The notes beneath the pieces are model-generated. The model saw nothing but the letters and a program-made list of their open reading frames with translations. It was not told the DNA's origin and searched no databases. The position numbers were made by a program, and so were the translations under genes. A stretch of DNA of 64,000 nt from Haliclona indistincta (Eukaryota > Porifera > Demospongiae > Haplosclerida > Chalinidae): the NCBI GenBank assembly GCA_964017065.1, contig OZ024783.1:13328040-13392039 (forward strand). The letters are read 5' to 3'. Positions 22,201-34,200 of the stretch are shown here, piece by piece (position 1 is the first letter of the stretch; the number at the start of each line of letters is the position of its first letter).

Positions 22201-25200
22201 TTCCAGGCTGGTTGTTGAAATCTTTGCGCGTGACAGCTAGCAAGAGTAAATAATAGAAGAGAGAGTATCCAACTCCCACATACCCGTCAGGGACACTCTC
22301 GGGAAAGTAACGTGACCAGCACGCGAGCAAATTGACGTCATCTGACGTACATGTGGCAGTGATAATCTTGCCTACGTATAGCTTGTTGTCGCGCCGCCTA
22401 CACCTTGAAGCTATAAACAGCAGAAGCAGCAAGCGACTCCGCTCCACAGGCAAAGCGAGCAGCCACTCTTTCACCAGATAATTTTATTTCTGCCTAAAAC
22501 ACTGCTGGAGAAAAAGAATATGGCGGGTGGCTTAACTTTCGAGTGGGACGCACTGTGACCAAAGGTAGCCATTTTCTGGTGGTCTCCAAACTGTGGTACT
22601 GGCATCCACCTGCAGGCTCTACAGCATGCATCCGACTTGCTGTCAATGAAAATGGTAGCTTTGACTTCCAAGTGCTGTTGCAATCGTGATCGCGGGCGCG
22701 CGTACTAAGTCATGACGTGACACAATGAATAATTGATACCAATAAACGTCATCTGCTCGCGTGCTGGTCACGTTACTTTCCCGAGAGTGTCCCTGACGGG
22801 TATATTGGAGTTGGATACTCTCTCTTCTATTATTTACTCTTGCAGCTAGAGAATGCATTGTTAATGTGCTCATACTACACAAACAATTAAGCAAGGACCT
22901 GTAAGCCGTCAATGTCATCATTATTATTCTGATGGCAGTATCTAGAGTTGCGAGTTCATTCTGTTCTTCCGATGATGCTCTCCTAATCATGCTAACAAAA
23001 TAATCTTGATGTTTCAATCACATTAGTGCGTATAGGAATCATATGTGTAACATTGCTTCTTACCATGTGATGGTGGAGGTGGAGGAGATGGTGTTAGAGG
23101 TGGAGGAGATGGTGTTGGTGGTGGAGATGGTGATGGTGAAGGAGATGGTATTAGTGGTAGAGATGGTGATGGTGGAGGAGATGGTGTTAGTGGTAGAGAT
23201 GGTGATGATGGTGTAGCTAAAGAAAGAGACTATAATTATCACACATGTACATGTACAGTACATGTGTAGCTACATTAGATAGTGTTGAATGATTATGCTT
23301 CGGTATAGTCAAAGCATACAGTAGTCTGTTTAAGTGTGTGTGTCCAGGCTGGATCTCAGAAATGGCTAAGAGCTAGGCACTGATAGTTGCAATGCAAGCA
23401 TAACGAAGCATTTTAAGACTTTTAAATTAGATTTCCAATTAAGATTTGAATTATTTTGTGATTATTTTGCCTATAATACTTTGGCGGCCATTATGGGCAC
23501 TGCGGTCTTTTATCAAGACAAAACCGTCCCCAGTAGACTTCCTAGAAACTTGCATTGATGGTTCGATATGTACTACATGACAACTGGCAAGCCCAGTGAA
23601 TTGAAGAAATGGAGTGCTTGAGTTTCAGCAGCGTGCTGACTTTGGAGACACATAATATGCCTATTACTGATTATTAAACCACAGCTATGCACTTACAATT
23701 GCCTGGTTTCTGGTTGCTACTATCTAAACTGTGTCTTGTTACTGCCAAGGTACCAAAGGCAATATCCTAGTTCACTTTGTGGCATTTGTTTCAAGAGTTA
23801 GTGAGGTATACATGCACTGAGGCATCTGCACCATGGTGCATGCTGTATACTAGCCTGCACTGGACCACATGCATGAGTATTGCATTCTAGCTCATGTACT
23901 GACAGCACTGCAGTACTGTGACTACAGTATCAGTAACTGATAGAACAAGGCTATCATGACCACTGTCAGTCTTGACACTGTAACTACTGTGCAGCTAGCT
24001 GGTATTACAATCAGCTCACAAGTCATCCTAAATGATCTTATCCACTAATCCAACGTGCATGCAAGCTGGTGCATGACACTTCTGATGTGGACCATATACA
24101 CATGTACAGTATATACACGTGTCACTATAATAGTGCACGCTCAGTTGTACAGTACCGCTCACGAGTAAGTGTACTCAAACCCACGGGCTAACCGTGCGTA
24201 ACTCGGGGGTGCCCGCGGGTCCGTGAACGTGTACCCGCTGCCCGCACCACACTAACCCGCGGCCCTCATGCAGCCTTGCATGCACTCGCGACCCGCTGGA
24301 TAGCTAGGCAGACTCACGTTGTCGTTGTGTGACTTTCGCGAGCATATACAGTGCTCGCACGTATCCACACCAGCGCGTGATGCACTCTGTATTCGCATCT
24401 ACCCGCGGTTAATGATACACGGTTCCGCGGGCAAGACAAAATTACCCCCGGGTTGCCTGCGAGTCTCCCGCGGGTGTTGGTCCACTTACTCGTGAGCGGT
24501 ACTGCAGCTACATTCTACACACATCAGTTCCTGAGTTAACGATTCTTTAATTTCAAAAATAGCGCACGTTTTAAGTGTACAACAATGCTCTGTCAACAAT
24601 GAACATCCAGCATTTACTGTCATAATGAACAAGTATAGTACTATAACATGTATACTATACACTGACCATCAGTAAGTCCTGTAAGATAGTTTATCATGCC
24701 TTGTCTTTCCCACAGTCTTGCCATATTAAGTGGAGTGTCACCCAACTATAATAGTGCAACAATAGAATAGTGTGAATCATATGATACACAAACAATAATT
24801 TAAAGTAGTAATGCACTGATACCAGCATCGGTATAATTATCGGTATCAATGCTGATCCTCAGTGTATCAGTACTGTACCGATTCTGTTACACTCACTGAT
24901 ACACAATTTTAGTTATGTGCATTTACAACCATGTAGCTATAGAGTGGATTACTATAATTATGTTTTCAGGTTCAAAGAATTTTATTTGTCTGTGCTGCTA
25001 ATGAAGCCAAGGCTGTGTGCTGTGAGCTGAAAAGTAGGATGATGTCGTTTTTGATGAAACCTAAACTTCAAGTATTTTTATTAGTATCTGTACATGCATG
25101 TGTATTTGTAATCAACTTAGATGGAAAGTATCAGTATCGATAGTATCAGTAAACTCATTATCAGTTCATCAGTAAATGAAAGAATCATGCATGTACCACA

Positions 25201-28200
25201 TGTGTACTGTAACATCAGATGGTGACGCTCATTGCTACACAATTGAGTACACACACTAGCTCTGCACTACCATCTAGAAACAAGACTGATTCAGATCAAG
25301 GTGACCGCTATTTCACAGTTTATAAAAGTGTTTAGCAGAGACACTTACATATACTCGGAGGGCATACAAGCTAAAGGACTATCACTGTATTCCATTAGCT
25401 ACTATAAGTATAATCCACCAAAACATGTGTGAGATTAACAGAACAGCACTGGATGGTTAGGACACACTCAAATGAATGATATTTATAAACAATGACACGT
25501 ACACATGAATCAATATTGAGTAGCTGCTGACAACTATTAGTGACAGACACATTGCATGTTATTAGTGAGTTTAAGATTCACGTTTACGTGCACCCCAAAC
25601 GGTAGAATTTGACTATAGCTCTGACGTCAAGAGTTAGGGGTGTGGTCTAACGAGTAATGGCTGCTGTTGAAGATCTCGACTTGAACAACTGCTGTACTTT
25701 AACTGAGCTAATATTCAGTGCTCGGCGTTTACTATTGGACTCGGCATTTACAAATTCGTCTGAAAAAGTTATAAGTGAAACCTTAGTTGCCTTTGTCAAG
25801 CCACAGCACACTCCTGGATGCCTCGTAAAGTGTCAATGTTTTTCATTTGTCTCTAGATTTCACTGGAAGCTTATTAAAACATGCAGAGGACCTAACACTA
25901 AGCATATTCAACACAGTTTTATAACTACAAAGCATAGCTTGACGCTTCTTGAAATATCAACAGGAAATATGCACCAGACCTACAACATCAAAATGTCAGG
26001 CAAAAGTGGGTCCACTTTGCAAGCTTCACAAAAACACAGCACGAAGTTAAAACTGGCTCTTTGCAAAGCACATAGTGTGAACACTCGCCTTGAACAGTGG
26101 GATAGATGGAACACATACCCGGGACGCAGTTGCTACAACAGTTTTGTCATGTGGTTGCAGTAGCAGCGTAAACTTTCGCTCCAATCGTGTGAATAGACAT
26201 TTACGTGCACTTTTGTTATATTTCTGTCTATCCCAAGGAAGTCACGTCTTCGCTTGGTTCCCCACTAGCTTTGGATAGCCATAGTGCTACCATGCAGTCG
26301 TCCGTGTACAATCCACGTGCTTTTCCCTATTTTTAATGTTGTTTTACGTAGTAAATTACTGAAAATGTACTATCATTTTTTGCGCATGCGTGTGCAATAG
26401 TTACCAGGCCTTCAATTCTATCAAAGGCCTGGGAACGAGGCAATACCAATTACTACTCAAAGCTGCGACACTATTATAACAAGTAATAAAAAGATTTTAA
26501 CCAAAATGGAAGAGATTTTAGGGTTGGTACATTTATCGAAAAAGTATGGAAACAAGATTTGAAATGGAAAGGATTGTAACAATAGCAGTGTAATGCTACC
26601 TCCCTATTAAATTAACCACAACTATCGAAAGCAGTTAATTTAGGGAGGTAGCATTACACTGCTATTGTTACAATCCTTTCCATTTCAAATCTTGTTTCCA
26701 TACTTTTCGTTAAATGTACCAACCCTAAATCTCTTCCATTTTGGTTAAAATCTTTTTATTACTTGTTTCTTTTCTTTTTTTATTTAATGCCTTAGTTGGC
26801 ACTTATGCTAATACAGTGTATAAAGAGAACTAAGTGCCGGGCAGCTCCGCCGCAATATGCAATTCCGACTCTGCAGTCTGTACTGCATGCAACACGTACC
26901 ATGCAACATTAGCTAAGCTTAAGCTAGCATTCTTACAAGCCTGAACAGACAAATCCAGTGTAACAGTGACGATGTGCTCGTTGTCTGCTGTGAACACTGC
27001 TAGTGGCAGCAGCACTCGAGTTCCAAGCAATTTGTACTAAGGTGCGCTTGTATTAGAATAATTACATACACAGGCGTGCGCGAGAAGGCGTAACCTAGTA
27101 ACGGAGTTCAAAAGAATGATGGAATGGAGTCTGATTATGGACCAAACATCGCTGTTTTCTTTAAAATACTCGCTTTTGCTAGTGTTTTAGGCTTAAATAG
27201 ATATCAGGTGCACTGCTCCCAACGACTAGTGTAGTTTCTGTGTAGGTTTTGTCTTGAATAGCTCACTAGCCACGGCGCTAGGCTCTCTGAATAAGAAGAA
27301 GAAAGAAGATGAACAAACGGGTGACCACGTGAACTCTGGTTTAATTACCACCTTAGACCTGGTTTCTTTGGTCTCTTTGTAATCGCACAAATCGTGCAAA
27401 GAGCTTCAGAACGTTAGATTAGCTTGAAACGCCCGTACGGCGAAGATATGGCAGTGCCGTAGCCTAGTGCCTCCAGGCGAGACGCCATCTTTCATGCCCA
27501 TACCAACTGGCTTTATAGTCATTATTAGTAGACTCATAGTAAGCGCTTACCTCTTAAGATAGCCCCTAGGTAGTTAAAATACCCCTGATATTGTCAATAG
27601 CCAAGATATACGTGAATTATTGTGTTTAGCCTAAGTGTAGCCGCCATCTTGTTTTCCGCCCAACCCTAAATATGCCACGACTACCGCGTGGCATAATTAT
27701 ACTCACTATAGTACTAGCACTGAGTACCAACAGCAGCAGCAATACACGTGTAGCTGCAGGCAGTACATAAACTAACTTTCAGCAGGCTGTAGTGGTATAG
27801 CGGCAGGATCAGGCGGCATGAGTACAACATGCTCGCTCAGTCTCATAATTGTGCACTTACACAGGCTTGCCGTGGCTACCATAATGTTCTTATCACTTTG
27901 CAAGCGAGAAGCCAATAAAATGGCTCAAATTAATTATTGACCCCGCCTCGTGTAACGCGAGAAGCCATTATATTGCCACAGCTGCGCATCTTCTCAGATC
28001 ACAACTTTACTCAACGTTGTTTTGCTTTCTGCAATATAATAATAGTTGCTAAGCATAAGGTCTTCAACATGGGTAATTTGTTGGGAAAAGTAGCGCTTGG
28101 AGAAAGAATCAGACGTGATAGTAACAGCTGCATGTTGAACACCAGGCCGCTGTAAAGCTTCGCACAACCAGCGCTTGATTAGCAGCTGTCAGTTACTGTG

Positions 28201-31200
28201 TTTGGGATGGCTTGTGATGTTTAATCTTGTAATATATAACATGTTTAGCCTGTAAGCACAACCTAAAGCTGTGATTGTAACACGAACACATTGCTCACCT
28301 AGTGATCGCGAACAGGGCTCTCCATTTACGCAAACAGCTTCCCGGGTGGAACGAACCGCGAGATTTCACAATAATGTTGCGTGATCACGGTTACATGACG
28401 CGAGATATTAACGATGAAACCCGCCGATTATCAGCGGTATATCGTTAGAATCTCGTTGTTACTCGGCGATAGAAACCGCGGGACCACGACGGCAGGAGAA
28501 TTAGCACTGCCACTGCGATAACTAACTTACTTGGATGCGCTTTACGAACACTGCCTGCTGTCCGAGATCTACCTCACATCAACTATCTCAGCTACCTTTG
28601 TTGCCGCTGTGTTCTTCCATGGTTGTTGCTACTGACTGCTGCTGTTATACTGGTACATTACTAGATGAGCTGTTGTTATTATGCTATGACTTTCTCAATC
28701 CAGGTTGCAGTCGCGACGCAGACTAATAGCAGGCGGCAAGCTAGACAACTTTACCTCTACAAATGCAGCTTTGTCTTTATTATTAAATTGTTGATGTAAC
28801 AATAAGTATTATAATACTAAACCGTAACTAAAATCTCTGTTGTATCTACTGCAGTGGATCATCACACAGTAAGTCCCAGCTTTGAGCATAATGAATGAAC
28901 CCGGTAGTCTTGGTCCTTCTTGGAGATGGTTGGCTGTTCAAGTCAAGTTTTCCATCGTTGGCAGTTTGTTATCTGGTACTTTAAGCCGCCGTAGCAATCT
29001 CGGAAAGGAGAGAACCAGTGAGATCTTGCCAGTTCCCGGGTGATCGCGTGCGTGCTCTTGCGGTATCTCACGTGATCACTCAAGTACCGCCTACTGGCGC
29101 GGAGCGCGTTCAACGGTATCTCACGAGATCGAGTCTCATTGCTCGCCTTTCTTGCTTAATTCGCAACCAGGATAGTAACAGCCAGCCTTAATCGCTGTAC
29201 ATCTTCCAGTGAACGCAGCTAGAGCTTACAGCGGGAGCATAGGCGCCCTCGATACAGGTACGTACACAACGCAAAGAGAACAGCCATTTAGCACGTTTGG
29301 TGGCAACTCGAGGCACGCATCATCGCTCGAGATCTCGCCTAGCAAAGTGCTACAATGTAAGAACCCGCGAGGACGACATCTGACGTGATGTGTACGAGTT
29401 CACGGGATATGTAACGAGATCGCGACTGCAGTGTGAAATCTCGCGGTTCGTTCCACCCGGGTTATAGCTAGGTTTCATCAAGGTGCCCAATGGTTGCTAC
29501 GATACGTTGCTAGCAGTTTCCAACAAGTAAACAAGTGCCTAGCTACTCAAAACAGCCCTTGACAACCTCTCCAGCAAAAACGCCATTTTGACTAACAAAA
29601 CTTTAGCGTTGAGAGTGGAGTCACATGAATAATTAATTCGCGGGCAAAGTGTTATTGGCAGTGAAGCCATTAGGAAAGCATGCACATTGTACTCGACACA
29701 AGGCTCTCCCGACTTTGTAGGTGTCTTTCGAAGAACAGGAATTGCAAAACCAATTGTTTAGAAGATAACATTTTGTGGTGCTTTATGAACAGTGAGACTG
29801 CAAACAGCTGTGGTTTTGACGACACACACATAAAGTAGTAAAATATCGACCGAAGCATCTAAACACTTAACACTCTGACGCCTATATGTGTCCCGGGTAT
29901 AAAAAGGACTAAAGCTGAAAACAGCCACCGTAAGTAACAGACGATGAATTAAATGGGTATCAAAGCGTAAAAGCATTGAAAATGATGAGATTTATAAGAG
30001 GTTTAGTCAAGAATGTGACGTCACAACCATTCAATGTTCAAAGCAAACGTGAATCTAAGGCTGCATTTACACGGTGACCAAAAATTGAGAAAAGTATGCG
30101 GATTCACCACAGCGTTCCGTTTTGTACTCTGTTTTCTGCATTTTGTCAGTAAAATTAACAGGAAGTTAATTAAGTGATTGGAATGTGGGCATGGCCACAG
30201 TGGCGTTTTTGGACAAAGGAAAACTGTACTGTACTGTACAATGAAGAAAACACACATTTCTCTTAGCCTAAAGACATCACATGAACAACAATCACAAAAT
30301 AAACACCAGTATCAATGAAAATTAGAGAGATCGCCTGACAATATTTATCAACAAGAAGGCAAAATCTGAAGCACTTCATTTACATTAGTATAATTATAGT
30401 ATCACTAGACATACATCTACTCACCAGGGTTTCATACAGGATGTTTTGCAAGGGGGAAAACAATAGCAGGGGGTCTGGGGGGGTGCAGCCCCCAGACGCT
30501 GACAGGCAGAGGGGATTATAACGGTCGGCCATCGGCCATTTACCGATCAAAACAATGTAATGGCCGTCTACAAGCATGTCTAGCCTGACAACATTACCAG
30601 AAATAAAGGACATCACACGGAATTGCGTTTATGCACAGAACACGATTTACTTGTAATGTAACACGATTAATATAACGGGTTGCTAATGACAACCGCTCCG
30701 TTCCGTGAAGGTCACCTTGGATCATAGTTCACTGTGCGTCTTCTTGCACAGTTTCTACTAGTCCCAGTAGTGTCTGTGGTACTGAAAAGGACTCCTATTG
30801 GTGCGCCTTGAACGTCTGCTTCCTTCGCTCTGAACTACGAAGCCTTGTCTCCGTTCGCTAGCATGGTACAGGTAGGCAACTTCACGGCTCTACAACTGCT
30901 TGCAGCAGACGTCCACTGTTTCAACACGGTTGTGTATAGCTATGCTAAGAAGCTCAAGCTTATGTATTACCTGTAACAATGTTCTTTTCAGAACAGAAAG
31001 TAAGCAGCGCGACGAAATCAGAGCTCATAGAGAATGGCGGTCACGAGTCACTTCTAGACTCCCTCCTGAGCCTTTGCTACACTAGAATTGCCAAGTACTA
31101 GTTTCTAGACAGTCTAGGGATAGTCTGAGATACTAGCGTTGTAGTTTAAACTGAATAATCCATGCTTAAACTGTCCTAAACATAACTGCTGTACTTCATT

Positions 31201-34200
31201 TCTTCCCGGGCAAAACTTGTTTCTTACCTATAACTTCACCTCAAAAGTGGAACATACTTTTTTCTTTGGATTTCAATTTTGAATACACCATTCAAATCTT
31301 CAGACCCTGTTCTATTAGACCTGGGGTCGATCAACTCAAAATCGAGTTTACTTTTTAGTTACAGTCGCTCAAAAATAGGAAAAAATCATAATTTCGACAT
31401 CTACTAATACATTAGCAATTGGGCGATAGTCGCGACTTTGAAGTGCGTTTTGGAACGGACTTTTTTAAATTCTGCTGCAACTTTTTTAGCTCAATCGATA
31501 GCTAATAGGCTGAAGTTTACTATCCTGGGTCGATCAAGTGAAAATCAAGTTTGTGGAAGTCAGGACGCCGAGTAGAATTTCATCTTCCAATGAGCACAAT
31601 ACATTAACTAAAGTGAATATACGGATCTAAGATTTGATAGTATACGGAAATTGTAGCAGGATGTCGTTATTAGCTGGCAATGAAACAGCTGGTCAACTTT
31701 GGTCAACCACTGTTAACAATACTTGTAGTCTGGCACATTGATTTTACAGTGTGTTTACATAGTAGCCTTTTACTAAACTAGTACAGTACAACAAGTGAAT
31801 ACTGTTATACAGTTGCAAGCATTAATTTTTTGTTCAGAGTTCTACTGTTAGTTGATTTAATTGACAATGAATATTAATGACAACAGGCCATGGCCGATCA
31901 ACTTTTAAGTTGGCCTGACATAATGTCAGGACATGTTTGAAAAATTATAATCCTCACTGACGGGTATATGCACTATTAGACAACTTTCGTTGCCATTTTT
32001 TGATAGTTAGATACACAATTTATAAATGAATTATAGGCACAATAAATAGAGTGTTGTCATTCAATATAATTGGGTGAAATTCCAAGGAGGGAAATTGGTT
32101 GCAAGGGGTGAAATCCCATGAAACCCTGCTCACCTTATCGGTTGCATCAATAGTTGCTCCTGCAGCAACAAGCAGCTGAGCTACTGCCACATGACCATTC
32201 CGTGCACAGACATGAAGTGGTGTCCAACCATTCTATAGAATAAACAACAAGTGAAGAACAAATGATTATTGAGTGTGAGCATGTTAGTGGTGTCAAGCAG
32301 AACACATGGTAACTGGTCTTGTTGGTAATAACATTATACTACAAATACACACAATAAAACATTCAGTAACTACTATAGTGTATTACAGTATCAGACGGTG
32401 ACTGACAATGACACATTACAATAGTTTACTGACAAGAAATACTATCATCATTTGACGTGTGCTGCAATAGTCTGCTAGTGGACCAGTTAAGGAGCAAGCC
32501 AGAGCAAGAGAACAATCATTATGATGAGATGATGAGATTAGCACTGTATATGTTCCGCGCATTCTAGGAATTTGCGCATTCTATAGAATGCGTTGCGCTT
32601 TCTAGGAATTCCTAGAATGCGTGCCATTCTATAGAATGGCGGGCGTTCTATAGAAAGCCCAACGCATTCTATAGAATGCGTAATCTACAGAAAGCGCAAA
32701 CAACTTGCTCATTCTGTATAGAGTGCAGCAAACATGCGGAGTTATGTCTGAGAGCATTCTCCTACGCTAACTTGCAGCGATGAGCTTAGTAATAAGTCCA
32801 GTCAGTGAGGCTAAGATGATCGATCAGTGCTGACTCGGAACCATCGTATCTTTACTGAATCAGTCTCAACGGTGTGCCGTTCAGACTGATTCCTGTTTAG
32901 AGAGCGCAATTTCTAAAAGTTGACCATGCTAGAGAACAAGGTTGATACTGTAAATTTACAATGATAACAAACAACTAGACAAGAGTATGCACGATTGTGT
33001 TGACACACTTTTGCAGTGATGATACACAACTAGAATGATTTTTGCTTGAGTTGTCACTCTCACACCATTAAGTAATCTATAGCTGTTAGTCCCTCTCCCA
33101 CTCGATTAACTACAAGAAGGTGGAGCTACAGTGTGGGCATGTTGCATGATAGCGGTCAGGGAGAACTATTATGTACAATTGTCTTGTAATCGTTTGTTTA
33201 AGTTGTCTGTGACCCAGTTTTTAGCCCTTTAAGGCCTATAGCGGCTTTAGCCGCCATAATTGACTCCACCTACTCTAGACGTCATAAAAAGTGCAAAAAG
33301 TGCTCTAGAAAGGTCAAATCAAGTTTATTTGCAAAAAATGACTTTACCTGAAAAAAACCACCTGTTTTTCGGCGCGCCCTCCCCACTACAACGTACAGCA
33401 CGGGGGGAATTTTAAAGGGGGTGTCCCCCGTTAACTCGGAGTTCGAAGGGGCGGAGCCCCTCGCCACTTTTGGCATTTTTAAGGCTTCAGGATGCCCGGA
33501 AATGCATACTTGGGCATGGAATATGGTCTAAACTATGCTGTTTGCTCACCTGGACACCACCAGGTTTTTGTATCAGTCACAAGGGCTAAACAAAGACCAA
33601 AATTGGCTGAAAAATGACGAGGTCGCAGCACTTAAGCGACTTCAGTTCCGAAGTGGGAGTGGCCAACTCAGAGTTTAGTACATGGTTGTAAACTTTGACA
33701 TACCAGGAAACAACAGTGCTAGTTTGGAACAGCTAACGTACTGCATGTTGGAGAAAATGCAAGACAAACTGTCAGTTTAGAGCAAGTCGAATTTTTGTCA
33801 AAATAATTCAGTCCCTAAAGAGTTAATTAGTTGTATTTTTCTGCCACTTGTATTTTTGTAGTTTTTTTTCTGGACAGTCTTACTTATTAGCATTAGGTTG
33901 CTATTTGTACTGTTCCTTGCTCTGCTAAATTCTATTAAAGAAAAAAAAATCGTAAACCAACTGAGACAGGACAGCAATGGGATTGAATGTGGTGTGTTCA
34001 CTATCATGGTAATTAAATTGTATGGCTTAGCTGTAAAGAAGTGGCTAATGCTATTGATGATGATAAGGTAAGTAGCTTCAAAGGCATTATCATCATGTCT
34101 TTGCAGCTACTTTGCAACCATCATTGTCATTAGCTTAACATAATTCTGATAAGCTTATCATCATGTCTTTGCAATTACTAAATTTACTGTAATACTTATG

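Noticed and set aside
22643..23017. Exon-like minus frame MIRRASSEEQNELATLDTA near 22.9-23.0 kb as part of the Roc gene
   Set aside because: Its phase does not fit the linker exon (needs two bases and then hits TGA), and the linker exon joins the GTPase exon directly in phase.
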